The position numbers and the translations under genes are program-made. Shown piece by piece: positions 1 through 8,295 of a stretch of DNA of 36,304 nucleotides (within the stretch, counting starts at the first letter, position 1; each line of letters opens with the position of its first letter). The notes below the pieces were generated by a model. That model made no database searches and was not told where the DNA came from. It was given only the letters and a program-made list of their open reading frames with translations. Origin of the DNA: an uncultured Campylobacter sp. (GTDB lineage Bacteria; Campylobacterota; Campylobacteria; Campylobacterales; Campylobacteraceae); the NCBI GenBank assembly GCA_900539255.1, contig UQBJ01000021.1:1-36304 (forward strand), written 5' to 3'.

Positions 1-1925
1 AAACGCAGTTTAAAAAGGGCTTTGTCAAGCCTTGAAAGTTTTGAGCTGTCAAGTAAAATTTTAAATTTTTCATACTCAAAGCCTGAATTTTCCTTGCTAA
101 AATACTCTTGCAAAAGCTCGTACAAGCTCAAACCAAGCTCTTTTGCCTCATTTTCCTCAAAAAGCTCTCTTGCGGGCTTTATCTGCTTGATATACTCGTA
201 AAAATATGTCCTTTTGTTTTTGATAAATTTATCCAAACGGCTAAAAGAAAGGGGCTTTGCGAAAAGATTATAATCCAAAATCGGCGCGCTTAAAGGCTTG
301 AAATCAATCTCATTTGGCGCATAATCAAGCCGCAACGCCCTTTGATACGCCTTTTGACTAAACTCCATATCTTCTTCATAAAAAAGCCCAAGTTCTTGCA
401 AAAAGCGAGTTTTTGAGCTTTGCTCATTTTCTACAAAACTTATCGCCACTTCTTTGGCGCCTTTAATCAAGCGTTCATAATAAAATCTTTGCAAATTTTC
501 ACTCATTTCATAAGAAAAAAGCCCAGCCTTTGCGCGCACTTCGTTGTTTAAAAAAAGCTCATTGACGCTTCTTTTGGGGATAAACTCATCGTTAAAATCC
601 ACAACAATAACGCCCTCATAGCGTAAAGCTCTGCTTTCTAAAAGCCCCATCACACGCACCGCGCCTCCGCTAACATCACTTTGAGTAATACCTTGCAAGC
701 GGATAAAAAAGAGCTCTAAAAGCTCTTTAAGCGTGAGAGAGTGGGCGTTTAAAAGGGCTTTGATAAACAAAAGCTCATCGCTTACTTGATTAAAAAGCTC
801 CACGCTTTCATTTTCAAGCAAGGGATTTATGAAAAGCGCAAAGCTGTCAAAATCTATCTTTTGATGAAAAGCCTTGAAAAAGGTGCTGAAATTTGAGATT
901 TCAAGGCATTTGAGCGTGGCGTTTTGTAAGTCTAAATGCTCGCTTTTTTGCAAATAATCAACCCCTTCATAAAAGCTGAAATTTTCTTGCTTTGCCGCTT
1001 CATACAAGGCTTTTAGCTTGTGGTAAAAAAGGCTTTCATTTATGGGCGTGCCGCTTGCGAAATTAAGCATTTTGTTTTCATCATAAATTTTAAGCAAGGC
1101 GCAAAAGCTCTCATCAGGCGTTATCACGGCTATATCTTTGGGGTTTAGCCCAGCCCTTATAAAGCGCGAAATGCTCTCAAACACAAAGGCTGCTTGTAGG
1201 CTTCTTTGCTCGAATTTCTTTACCCTTATCTTTTGCGGGGCAAAATCAAGCTTTTTTTCGCTCAAAATGGCGTGTTCGTTTAAATTTAGCTCGTAAAAAT
1301 GCCCGTTTTTTAGGGGCAAGTCCTTGCAAAAGGATTTAAGATGAGAAAGGTTAAATTTGCTTGTGTAAAAACTTAAATTCACGCGCAAAAATTCACAACA
1401 CCTTTGCAAAACGCCCATTTCAAACGAGTTTAAAAAGCCTTGCAAATCAAAAACAAGCTCATCAAAGGCACTTAAAAATTCAACATTTAACTCATAATCC
1501 TTGCAAAGTGCTATATTGTCGCACAAATTCGCCTCTTTTAAAGCCAAAAGATAGTTTTTTAAAAGCTCATCTAAAATCTGTAAATGCTCATCATACTGCG
1601 CGTAATAATCACTTGCCCTTAAATCCTCCACGCTTTTGTTCGCTAGGGCGAGTTCTTTGAAAAAAGAAAAAAGGTATTCGTTGTTTTTCAAAAAGGCAAA
1701 GAATTCTTGCGGGATAAAGAGTTTGTGAGTGTTTTTGGTGCGCTCGCAAGCCCTTTTCATCAGCATCAAACGCTCATATTCGCTAGCTTTTAGCCTGTGG
1801 CTGTAAATGATAACGTCAAAAAATTCAGCCACGCTTATGGCTTTGTCAAGTAAGGCGTTTTGAGTGAGCTTTTTTTCATAAAACTCGCGCACCGCCCTAG
1901 TCGTGGCGAAAACAAAGAGTTTCAA
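1..1925 (-). CDS. addB: AddB-like helicase-nuclease subunit, 3' part missing
   Basis: AddB-type subunit of the AddAB complex, which resects double-strand breaks for RecA recombination in the cytoplasm. About 641 codons are open from a TTG at 1925 to the left edge, where the gene is cut off. The N-terminus MKLFVFATTRAVREFYEKKL is AddB-like. Around residue 423 comes a helicase-like VRVMGLLESRAL...GVIVVDFNDEFIP segment, and around residue 560 LSFSRLDKFIKNKRTYFYEY begins the PD-(D/E)XK nuclease region, whose catalytic part lies off the window. No ATG precedes this N-terminus. The TTG overlaps the TGA of the FixH-like gene (TTGA), suggesting translational coupling. From memory, C. jejuni has the same order, with addA following. 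The family call is fairly sure; the TTG start is an inference. Confidence 0.85.
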   Translation of the reverse strand, partial: MKLFVFATTRAVREFYEKKLTQNALLDKAISVAEFFDVIIYSHRLKASEYERLMLMKRACERTKNTHKLFIPQEFFAFLKNNEYLFSFFKELALANKSVEDLRASDYYAQYDEHLQILDELLKNYLLALKEANLCDNIALCKDYELNVEFLSAFDELVFDLQGFLNSFEMGVLQRCCEFLRVNLSFYTSKFNLSHLKSFCKDLPLKNGHFYELNLNEHAILSEKKLDFAPQKIRVKKFEQRSLQAAFVFESISRFIRAGLNPKDIAVITPDESFCALLKIYDENKMLNFASGTPINESLFYHKLKALYEAAKQENFSFYEGVDYLQKSEHLDLQNATLKCLEISNFSTFFKAFHQKIDFDSFALFINPLLENESVELFNQVSDELLFIKALLNAHSLTLKELLELFFIRLQGITQSDVSGGAVRVMGLLESRALRYEGVIVVDFNDEFIPKRSVNELFLNNEVRAKAGLFSYEMSENLQRFYYERLIKGAKEVAISFVENEQSSKTRFLQELGLFYEEDMEFSQKAYQRALRLDYAPNEIDFKPLSAPILDYNLFAKPLSFSRLDKFIKNKRTYFYEYIKQIKPARELFEENEAKELGLSLYELLQEYFSKENSGFEYEKFKILLDSSKLSRLDKALFKLR

Positions 1926-2758
1926 GGCTCGCTCACAAGCAGGTTAAATTCATAAAAGCCTATGCTGTTTTCATCTTTGGCAAGTTTGAGTTTAAGCTGC
2001 CAGCGTCCTTGTGCTAGATTTGGTAAATTTGCTGTGAAAGTGTAGGCGTTGGAGTGCTTTTTGTAGCCCGTGCCGAGCTTGCCGAATTTATCCTTAAAAG
2101 GCTTGTTAGCAAGCTTAAATTCACTCGTTTGTAGCCACTCATCTTGCTTGTTTGTATGCGGGCGGGTAAGCAACAAAGTCGCGTTTATATCGCTTGCTTT
2201 CTTGCTTAAATCATTCCTTTCAACCACGCGAAAAACAAGCACTTGGGCGGGTTTTACTTCAAAAAATTCACGCTTTTTTTTGTCAAATTGCGGTTTTAAA
2301 TTCAGGCTTACTTGGTAGCTGTTTTTGAAATTTTCATCTTTGAGCTTGATTTCGTTGAAATTATAATCCACTTCTTGATACTTACCCAAAAAGCTATCAT
2401 CCTCATACACAGGATAGTTGCTCGCATAGATTATCGTGGCGATACAAGCACCGACTATGGCAAAAAGTGAGAGCAAAATGCCGTAGGGCCAGAATGTTTT
2501 TTTGTTTGTGGGCGGATTTTGCTTTGAAATTTGGGCTGAATTTAGCCCTAAATTTTCGTTTGAATTTAGCTTTGAATTTAATGATTTTTTGCTTGAATTT
2601 GATTTTAAATTGAGCGAATTTTCATTTGAATTTTGTGTCAAATTTTTTGCTGATTTTTGTGCGCTTTTTTTGGATTTATCTTTTGAATTTGTGCTTAAAT
2701 TTAAGGCGTTTTTATCTAAATTTTTCGCCTTTTTTTTTGATTTTTTATCAGCGTTCAT
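1922..2758 (-). CDS. FixH-like membrane protein with long K/N/S-rich N-terminal tail
   Basis: 278 residues. Residues 1-88 are low complexity, dominated by K, N, S and L (for example NENSLNLKSNSSKKSLNSK). One transmembrane segment follows at about 91-112 (WPYGILLSLFAIVGACIATI). The rest is a periplasmic domain starting VYEDDSFLGKYQEVDYNFNE, which resembles FixH, a family tied to cbb3 oxidase biogenesis and copper supply. It lies downstream of ccoNOQP, which supports a role in oxidase assembly, but that is inference. The ATG at 2758 was chosen because AAGGA lies about 10 bases upstream; an ATG at 2788 would add ten residues. It overlaps the upstream TPM-like gene by 11 bases. The tail's DNA is a string of AATTT/GAATTT words, so it may be a repeat expansion. 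Confidence 0.75.
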   Translation of the reverse strand: MNADKKSKKKAKNLDKNALNLSTNSKDKSKKSAQKSAKNLTQNSNENSLNLKSNSSKKSLNSKLNSNENLGLNSAQISKQNPPTNKKTFWPYGILLSLFAIVGACIATIIYASNYPVYEDDSFLGKYQEVDYNFNEIKLKDENFKNSYQVSLNLKPQFDKKKREFFEVKPAQVLVFRVVERNDLSKKASDINATLLLTRPHTNKQDEWLQTSEFKLANKPFKDKFGKLGTGYKKHSNAYTFTANLPNLAQGRWQLKLKLAKDENSIGFYEFNLLVSEP

Positions 2759-3428
2759 TGCGTGTTTTCCTTGATTTTTTAGAGACATAATAAAGCACAG
2801 CGATAAAGATAATGCCGTAAAACAAAATCCTAAAAACGCTCATCGTTTGGCGGTTTGCGTTGCCTATGCTTGTGTTTAAATTTATCTTTGCGTGCTTTGC
2901 GAGCGTGTCGGCAAAGTCCGCATAGCCGTTAAAAAGTGCGGCAGCATAGCTTGGGTTTTTTTGCCCTAAAAGCGGATACACCGAGCTTTCAAGCACCTTT
3001 TCGCTCACTTGTGTGGCTTCTTCGTTGCTTTGCCAAATGCCCTTTGATTGCACCTTGACTTTTTTGTCAAGCAAGGACATCACAAACAAAAGATAAGGCG
3101 TTTCAAGCCCTTGTTGTAGGCTTTCTAGCTCATTTAAGCCTGCTATGCTTACTGCCAAAGCCAAAGTAATGTTGCTTTCTTTTTTCAGCTCAGCGCCGAT
3201 TTCGTTGAGCTTTGCAACGGCTTCTTCTTTTAAAATGTTGTCATTAACAAGCACGAATTTTTGATTAAATTTGCTTAAATTCATCTCATTTTGACTTGAA
3301 TTTATGTCTTGTGAATTTAAGGCGTTTGAATTTGTGCCTTTTTCACTCGCGCCAAAAGCCACGCTCAAATTTGCAACCAAAAAAAACAAGGCGGCTAAAA
3401 AACCGCCTTGAAACGCTCTTTTTACCAT
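2748..3428 (-). CDS. Secreted TPM-domain-like protein with C-terminal membrane anchor
   Basis: 226 residues from the ATG at 3428. The start MVKRAFQGGFLAALFFLVAN is a good signal peptide, with a likely cleavage near AFGA (residue 27). An N/S/L-rich linker (about 31-55) leads to a domain with LNEIGAELKKESNITLALAV and PYLLFVMSLLDKKVKVQSKG, which resembles the TPM/YgcG fold. A C-terminal membrane segment lies at about 200-215, followed by a basic tail. Function is not known. Its place between the cbb3 oxidase genes and the FixH-like gene suggests an envelope role linked to the oxidase. A longer frame to 3581 overlaps the 33-residue peptide and lacks a signal peptide, so I reject that start. The signal-peptide codons also form a terminator-like hairpin. 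Confidence 0.7.
   Translation of the reverse strand: MVKRAFQGGFLAALFFLVANLSVAFGASEKGTNSNALNSQDINSSQNEMNLSKFNQKFVLVNDNILKEEAVAKLNEIGAELKKESNITLALAVSIAGLNELESLQQGLETPYLLFVMSLLDKKVKVQSKGIWQSNEEATQVSEKVLESSVYPLLGQKNPSYAAALFNGYADFADTLAKHAKINLNTSIGNANRQTMSVFRILFYGIIFIAVLYYVSKKSRKTRNER
3379..3410 (-). terminator. Intrinsic terminator inside signal-peptide codons
   Basis: Read on the minus strand, CAAGGCGG (3410-3403), an eight-base loop and CCGCCTTG (3394-3387) form a perfect eight-pair G/C-rich stem. Eight T residues follow at once (3386-3379). This is a textbook rho-independent terminator shape, but it lies in frame within codons 7-17 of the TPM-like gene. It would end transcripts coming from ccoNOQP before the TPM-like, FixH-like and addB genes unless translation or another factor melts it. 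The structure is plain in the sequence; termination activity is inferred. Confidence 0.7.
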
Positions 3429-3430
3429 AC

Positions 3431-3532
3431 TCAGCCGATAAAAAGATGATTTGGGGTTAGCACAGACCACGCTGTAACAAGCGCAGAAAGCACTAAACCG
3501 ATGATGATAAGGTATTCTAGGACTTTGTTCAT
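3431..3532 (-). CDS. 33-residue single-span membrane peptide in the cbb3 cluster
   Basis: Frame beginning MNKVLEYLIIIGLVLSALVT and ending LFIG, with one hydrophobic segment at about residues 6-24. The ATG overlaps the TGA of the DUF4006 gene (ATGA), and AAAAGGA lies just upstream. The stop is followed two bases later by the ATG of the TPM-like gene. This tight packing on both sides supports a real gene despite its size. From memory, C. jejuni has a small gene at the same place. It may be a small subunit or assembly factor of the cbb3 oxidase; that is inference only. Confidence 0.65.
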   Translation of the reverse strand: MNKVLEYLIIIGLVLSALVTAWSVLTPNHLFIG

Positions 3533-3756
3533 TGAGCATCCTTTTCGTTGATGATGATATGTTTAGCGCGTTTTGAGCCAAATTCCTTCACCGTTTGTGC
3601 CTTGTCAAAGCTATAAGGCTTTTGCATAACGCTTTGCTGTGCGCTTATGCCCCAGCAAGTAAGCCCCGCAAGTATCGACAGCAACAGCACTGTGGCGATA
3701 AGCATACCTGTTACGCCATTTAGGGCGAAAACGCCTCTGTTAGTATTTTCTTCCAT
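3529..3756 (-). CDS. DUF4006 family small membrane protein
   Basis: 75 residues, MEENTNRGVFALNGVTGMLI and onward, with one transmembrane segment at about residues 15-37 and a basic C-terminal tail. It resembles the DUF4006 family found beside ccoP in Campylobacterota. The ATG at 3756 shares a base with the ccoP stop (TGATG) and is preceded by AAGGGGG at good spacing; the GTG one codon earlier is too close to that site. Function is not established. Co-translation with ccoP suggests an accessory role in the oxidase. Confidence 0.75.
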   Translation of the reverse strand: MEENTNRGVFALNGVTGMLIATVLLLSILAGLTCWGISAQQSVMQKPYSFDKAQTVKEFGSKRAKHIIINEKDAQ

Positions 3757-4643
3757 CACTGCCCCCTTGTAAGAGAATTCACATACTCGCTGACGGCTTC
3801 TTTTTGAATGTCGTTGAGTAGGTTTTCGTCAAATTTTGGCATAGAGCCGATAAAGCCATCTTTGCCACGATTTAAAATGTCTATGGTAAAGGCGGCTGAA
3901 CCATACTTCGTTAAGTCCCCAGCCATAGGCTCGCTACCATCGACACGGCTTGTGCCATCAAGCTGATGACAAGCCACGCAGTAGTCTTGATAAACAAGCT
4001 CGCCATAGCTTGCTAAGTCAGGGTTTTTCGTCTTTTTAAGAGCCGAAAGCCGCTCAGCCACATAAGCTACCACAGCGTTAATGTCCTCTTCGCTCGTCAA
4101 GCCCAAATCAGCCGCCTTACTCATCGCTTGCAAAGGCGAATTGCCTTGTGTGCCGTTGATGACGACATCTTTGATGGCTTCTTCTGTTCCCCAAAAGCCG
4201 CTTAAATTCTGCGCTTTGCCGTTGATGCCATCGCCTGTGATGCCGTGGCAAGGGGCGCATTGCACCAAAAAGAGATTTTGCCCCATAGCGATTTTATCCT
4301 CTTGGGACATATCTTGAAATCGTTGCTGAAATTTCGCATTGTGTGCGGAAACTTCTTCGTTATACTCGCCTACTTGTGAGTATGAATTTAAAGGATAACC
4401 CAGCAAGAAATACCAAAGCATCCACACTATGGTGAGAAAAAATATCACCAGCCAGCCCACAGGCACGGGGTTTTTATACTCGCCTATGCCGTCCCAGTTA
4501 TGCTCGGTAAGCTCTGCTGTGTCTCTTTTGACCTTCATCTGCGCAAACATCATCGCCACGACTACCAAAGTCGCTAAGATGATGACAGCAGCACCGATTA
4601 AGGATAACTGATTTACACTATCGTCTAAATTTAGCCACTCCAT
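3756..4643 (-). CDS. ccoP: cbb3-type cytochrome c oxidase subunit III (dihaem)
   Basis: Dihaem c subunit that passes electrons from soluble cytochromes towards CcoO and CcoN at the inner membrane. 295 residues. Hydrophobic segments lie at about 13-34 and 61-83 (VPVGWLVIFFLTIVWMLWYF). The periplasmic part carries two c-type haem sites, CAPCH (129-133) and CVACH (222-226). The methionines in SPLQAM and GSMP are candidate axial ligands. Its ATG shares a base with the ccoQ stop (TAATG), and its own stop overlaps the DUF4006 start. The length and domain order are normal for CcoP. Confidence 0.96.
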   Translation of the reverse strand: MEWLNLDDSVNQLSLIGAAVIILATLVVVAMMFAQMKVKRDTAELTEHNWDGIGEYKNPVPVGWLVIFFLTIVWMLWYFLLGYPLNSYSQVGEYNEEVSAHNAKFQQRFQDMSQEDKIAMGQNLFLVQCAPCHGITGDGINGKAQNLSGFWGTEEAIKDVVINGTQGNSPLQAMSKAADLGLTSEEDINAVVAYVAERLSALKKTKNPDLASYGELVYQDYCVACHQLDGTSRVDGSEPMAGDLTKYGSAAFTIDILNRGKDGFIGSMPKFDENLLNDIQKEAVSEYVNSLTRGQ

Positions 4644-4861
4644 TAGTTGCTCCTTTGTTCTAAAACTTTGTCATCGATTTCATCATCAAGGGCGAGTTTG
4701 GCATACTTTTCATAATCCCGTCTGCCTTTTTTCTCGCTCTTGTAAAGATGAAACCAATACGCATACAAAACCACCACCATAAAAGCCACAAGCGCAAAAA
4801 AGCCATAGCCTTGAAAGGCTTCCCATTGCTCCTTGGTGATAGAACCTAAAAACTCAAACAT
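4643..4861 (-). CDS. ccoQ: cbb3-type oxidase small subunit CcoQ
   Basis: 72 residues with one membrane segment (GYGFFALVAFMVVVLYAYWF, about 19-38) and a charged C-terminal half. Its position between ccoO and ccoP and its size fit CcoQ, which stabilises the cbb3 complex. It begins ten bases after the ccoO stop and ends in a TAATG overlap with ccoP. Confidence 0.88.
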   Translation of the reverse strand: MFEFLGSITKEQWEAFQGYGFFALVAFMVVVLYAYWFHLYKSEKKGRRDYEKYAKLALDDEIDDKVLEQRSN

Positions 4862-4871
4862 AGCCTACGCC

Positions 4872-5537
4872 TTACTTCAAGCTGTTTAAATACGCGATTA
4901 AAGCGACTATTTCTTTAATCTCGCCGTTTTCAAAAGCAGCCTTTATCTCAGGGTCTTTCATCGCATCTACGATAGCTTGCGCCTCAGCCTTTGCGCTCTC
5001 TTGCGCTTCTTCAAGTGTGCCAAGCGGGGTTTGTCCCTCTACATCATAAGGCACATTAAAGACTTTTTTCACGGTCAAAGCCTCAGCATAAGCTGTTACC
5101 ACATCAGCATTTTTCTTAAACAAATGCTTATAAGCTGGCATTATCGAGCTTGGAACGACTGATTTTGGGTCTAGCATATGATTTTCGTGCCAGTCGCTAG
5201 TGCGGTAGTTACCTACACGAGCTAAATCAGGTCCTGTGCGCTTTGAACCCCACAAAAATGGGCGGTCATAAGCGAATTCGCCACTTTTTGAGTAAGCACC
5301 GTATCTGTCAGTCTCGCTTTTAAACGGACGGATAAGCTGAGAATGGCAAGCATTACAGCTTTCGTTGATATACACTTGCCTTCCCGCAAGTTGCAACACA
5401 GTGTAAGGCTTTTTGCCCTCAATAGGTCTTGCGTTGTTCGCAAAGTCTGGCAACACCTCAACAACCCCAGCATAAGCGATGACAACAAAAACCGCCACCG
5501 CAAAGAAAAATGGATTTTTTTCTAACCAAGCAAACAT
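4872..5537 (-). CDS. ccoO: cbb3-type cytochrome c oxidase subunit II (monohaem)
   Basis: 221 residues. An N-terminal membrane anchor (FFFAVAVFVVIAYAGVVEVL) is followed by a periplasmic domain with one haem c site, CNACH, in the YINESCNACHSQLIRPF context typical of CcoO. SSIMPAYKHL supplies the likely methionine ligand. It passes electrons from CcoP to the CcoN haems. It starts eleven bases after the ccoN stop and precedes ccoQ. Nothing unusual. Confidence 0.97.
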   Translation of the reverse strand: MFAWLEKNPFFFAVAVFVVIAYAGVVEVLPDFANNARPIEGKKPYTVLQLAGRQVYINESCNACHSQLIRPFKSETDRYGAYSKSGEFAYDRPFLWGSKRTGPDLARVGNYRTSDWHENHMLDPKSVVPSSIMPAYKHLFKKNADVVTAYAEALTVKKVFNVPYDVEGQTPLGTLEEAQESAKAEAQAIVDAMKDPEIKAAFENGEIKEIVALIAYLNSLK

Positions 5538-5548
5538 TGTCCCCTCCT

Positions 5549-7018
5549 TTATGCTGCCATAGGTGAAGCACTTGCAGGCTCTTTGTCAAGCGCCTTGCCA
5601 CCTGAGATTGACTTGCAAATGTTATATACAAACATAAAGAACCCTATAAGATAGAGTGTGCCACCGATTGCTCGTATATAATAATAAGGTATCATCGCAT
5701 CAACCGTGTCGATAAAGCTGTAAAGCAAGTTGCCATACTCGTCAGTTGCCCGCCACATCATACCTTGCGTAATACCTGCTATCCACATAGACGCAAAATA
5801 AAGCACTATGCCCGTAGTTTGCACCCAAAATTGCGCTTCCATAAGGCTTTTGCTGTAAAGCTCTTTTTTAAACATTCGCGGAGTCATATGATATAAAGCC
5901 GCCATAGTCATAAAGCCAACCCAACCAAGTGTGCCATCGTGCACATGTCCTGGTATCCAGTCTGTAAAGTGCGCTAGGGCATTTACTGATTTGATAGAAA
6001 GGATAGGACCTTCAAGGGTTGAGAACATATAAAATGTCGAAGCTAAAATCATAAATTTGATAAGCGGACTTTCACGGAGTTGATTCCACTCGCCTTTCAT
6101 CGTCAGCAAGATATTTATGGCTGAACCCCAGCTTGGCAAGATAAGCACCACCGAGAAAATCGAACCCATAGTTTGCATCCAATCAGGCACGGTTGAGTAG
6201 ATGAGATGGTGTCCGCCAGCCCACAAATACACAAACATCAAGCCCCAGAACGCAAAAAGCGAAAGCTTGTAGCTAAAAATAGGCTGCCCGCTCTCTTTTG
6301 GCAAGAAATAATAAATTTGCGCGATGATACCCACCGTAAAGACGAACGCCACAGCGTTGTGTCCATACCACCATTGCACCAAAGCATCATTTGTGCCTGC
6401 ATACATAGAAACTGAATGCCACCAATTGCCTATGCCACCGCTTGCAAAATAAGTCGGCACAGACATATTGTTGAAAAGATAGAGCATAGCAATGCCTAAA
6501 AATGTCGCTATATAATACCACACGGAGATATACAGCGTTTTTTCACGGCGAATGCCTATGAGACCGAAAATGCTCACTCCCCAAAGCACCCAAACCAGCA
6601 CCACAAGAATGTCAAGTGGCCATTCTAACTCAGCATATTCCTTTGAGGTAGAAATACCAGCAAAAAGCGTGAAGACAGCAACCACCATCAACAGCATATA
6701 CAACCAAAAGTGCAGCTTACCGATAAACATTAAAAAGCCCGATTCAGCCATACTCACTTTTAGAACTCTTTGACCTACATAATACCAGGTCGCCCAAATT
6801 CCAGACAGCATAAAACCAAAAATCACCCCCGAAGTGTGTAAAGGTCTTAGTCTAGAAAAGGTCGCATACTCGCCTGCAAGGTAATTCAGGTCAGGGTATG
6901 CCATCTGAAAGGCTATAAGCACGCCTATAACCATACCAACGATGCCAAACAATATAGTCGCAAACATAAAGAGTTTAGCGACTGTATAGTCATAGCTTAA
7001 CGCATTACTTGGGTTCAT
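5549..7018 (-). CDS. ccoN: cbb3-type cytochrome c oxidase catalytic subunit I
   Basis: Catalytic subunit that reduces oxygen to water with high affinity, which is the terminal oxidase used by microaerophiles. 489 residues, polytopic throughout. Ligand regions are visible: RPLHTSGVIFGF for low-spin haem b, WWYGHNAVAFVFTVGIIAQI with the CuB histidine and the cross-linking tyrosine, GGHHLIYSTVPDW, and DWIPGHVHDGTLGWVGFM for the remaining haem histidines. The start is ATG at 7018 with TAAGGAGAG just upstream. First gene of ccoNOQP. Confidence 0.98.
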   Translation of the reverse strand: MNPSNALSYDYTVAKLFMFATILFGIVGMVIGVLIAFQMAYPDLNYLAGEYATFSRLRPLHTSGVIFGFMLSGIWATWYYVGQRVLKVSMAESGFLMFIGKLHFWLYMLLMVVAVFTLFAGISTSKEYAELEWPLDILVVLVWVLWGVSIFGLIGIRREKTLYISVWYYIATFLGIAMLYLFNNMSVPTYFASGGIGNWWHSVSMYAGTNDALVQWWYGHNAVAFVFTVGIIAQIYYFLPKESGQPIFSYKLSLFAFWGLMFVYLWAGGHHLIYSTVPDWMQTMGSIFSVVLILPSWGSAINILLTMKGEWNQLRESPLIKFMILASTFYMFSTLEGPILSIKSVNALAHFTDWIPGHVHDGTLGWVGFMTMAALYHMTPRMFKKELYSKSLMEAQFWVQTTGIVLYFASMWIAGITQGMMWRATDEYGNLLYSFIDTVDAMIPYYYIRAIGGTLYLIGFFMFVYNICKSISGGKALDKEPASASPMAA

Positions 7019-7049
7019 CGACTCTCCTTAAAAATGAATTTGAACTCAC

Positions 7050-7055
7050 ATTATA
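7050..7055 (-). promoter_or_regulatory. Likely -10 box of the cco operon
   Basis: On the minus strand TATAAT lies 32 bases upstream of the ccoN start, after a T-rich tract. Campylobacter sigma-70 promoters have a good -10 box and T-rich upstream DNA rather than a firm -35, which fits. I found no convincing FNR/CRP-type palindrome in this spacer. Confidence 0.5.
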
Positions 7056-7160
7056 AAACATTTTTTCTTTGTTTTTGCTTAAAATTTAGATTTTTTTGTT
7101 AAAAAATTGTTTTGGATAATTTTTGTCGTATAAATTTTTATCTTATTTTGCTGATAAATT

Positions 7161-7169
7161 TGCTATGAT
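7161..7169 (+). promoter_or_regulatory. Extended -10 promoter of waaF
   Basis: TGCTATGAT is an extended -10 element about 32 bases before the waaF start. It sits in the 182-base spacer shared with the divergent ccoN promoter. AAGGA (7190-7194) provides the ribosome site. Confidence 0.5.
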
Positions 7170-7200
7170 TATGAAAAATTTATGCTAACAAGGACAAAAT

Positions 7201-8295
7201 TTGAAAATCTTTATAAATCTTCCCACTTGGCTGGGCGATAGCGTAATGGCAAGTGCGGCGTTAAGGCTCATTTTTTCGCGTTTTGAAAGGCTTGTAAATG
7301 ACACAATTCAAAGCGCACCAAACGCCACAAATTCCGCTAAATTTAACGACAAGCAAGAGCTAAATTTCATTCTTTATGGCTCTTTTGTGGCTTGCGAGCT
7401 ATTTAAAGACTATCAAAACGCTCAAATTTGCGTGCAAACGCCTAAAAAAAAGGGCATTTTGGGCGCACTTGCTCGCTTTAAGGATTTATACAAATTTGCA
7501 AGAAATTTAGGCGAGTTTGATTATGCTTTTTCCTTTCGTTCAGCGTTTTCAGCGCGAATTTTGCTCTTTTTGCTTAACTCAAAACACAAATTTATTTTTG
7601 ACAAAAAGCAAGACAAAAACGCTCATCAAGTGCTAAAATACCTTGCTTTTGTCCAAAAAGCCCTTGACATAAAGGCGCAAAGCGATGAGCTTTTTTTGCC
7701 TGTGCTTGAATTTAAGGGCATTTCATCAAAAGAAAGGCAAAATTTGCTCGGTAAATTCGGCATTAGTGCTGATAAAAAGTGGCTTGGTATCAACGCAGGC
7801 GCAAAATACGGCTTGGCAAAGTGCTGGGACAAAGGATATTTCGCACAAGTTGGCTTTGAATTTAGCTCAACACACGAAATTTTGATTTTTGGCACGAGTT
7901 TTGAGCAAGAAATTTGCGATGACATAGAGCTTTGGCTTGCTAAAAAGGGCGTAAAGGCTCACAATCTTTGCGGAAAAACCAGTATAAAAGAGCTGTGTGA
8001 GCTGATTTCAGCACTTGATTTGTTTGTAAGCAACGACAGCGGGGCTATGCACATAGCAGCCTTTTACAAAACGCCTACCATTGCGGTATTTGGTCCCACT
8101 CGCTTTACGCAAACTAGCCCGTGGCACAACGAAAACGCAAGGCTAGTGCATTTAAATTTGCCCTGTATGCCTTGTATGAAACGCATTTGTCCGCTAAAAC
8201 ACCACGCTTGTATGAAGGATTTAAAACCCGAACTTGTCATCAATGCGGCGAAAAATTTACTCACTCAAAAACAAGGCAAGTTCATCGCTGAGTAA
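7201..8295 (+). CDS. waaF: Lipooligosaccharide heptosyltransferase II
   Basis: Glycosyltransferase family 9 enzyme adding the second heptose to the LOS inner core on the cytoplasmic face. 364 residues. MKIFINLPTWLGDSVMASAA is the WaaF N-terminus. The nucleotide-sugar half has LGINAGAKYGLAKCW, DLFVSNDSGAMHIAAF and PTIAVFGPTRFTQTSPW. The C-terminal cysteine cluster CMPCMKRICP...HHAC is typical of WaaF. The start is TTG with AAGGAC upstream. About 22 residues near 30-55 (IQSAPNATNSAKFNDKQEL) look like an N/S/K-rich insert relative to the C. jejuni protein as I recall it. The 3' end overlaps the convergent hemW gene by 39 bases. No other LOS genes are next to it here. Confidence 0.93.
   Translation: MKIFINLPTWLGDSVMASAALRLIFSRFERLVNDTIQSAPNATNSAKFNDKQELNFILYGSFVACELFKDYQNAQICVQTPKKKGILGALARFKDLYKFARNLGEFDYAFSFRSAFSARILLFLLNSKHKFIFDKKQDKNAHQVLKYLAFVQKALDIKAQSDELFLPVLEFKGISSKERQNLLGKFGISADKKWLGINAGAKYGLAKCWDKGYFAQVGFEFSSTHEILIFGTSFEQEICDDIELWLAKKGVKAHNLCGKTSIKELCELISALDLFVSNDSGAMHIAAFYKTPTIAVFGPTRFTQTSPWHNENARLVHLNLPCMPCMKRICPLKHHACMKDLKPELVINAAKNLLTQKQGKFIAE

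Noticed and set aside
2502..2774. F/E-rich open frame on the plus strand
   Set aside because: It is the antisense shadow of the K/N/S tail of the FixH-like gene, whose A/T words are open in several frames.
3429..3581. N-terminal extension of the TPM-like protein to 3581
   Set aside because: It would overlap the 33-residue peptide and bury a clear signal peptide.
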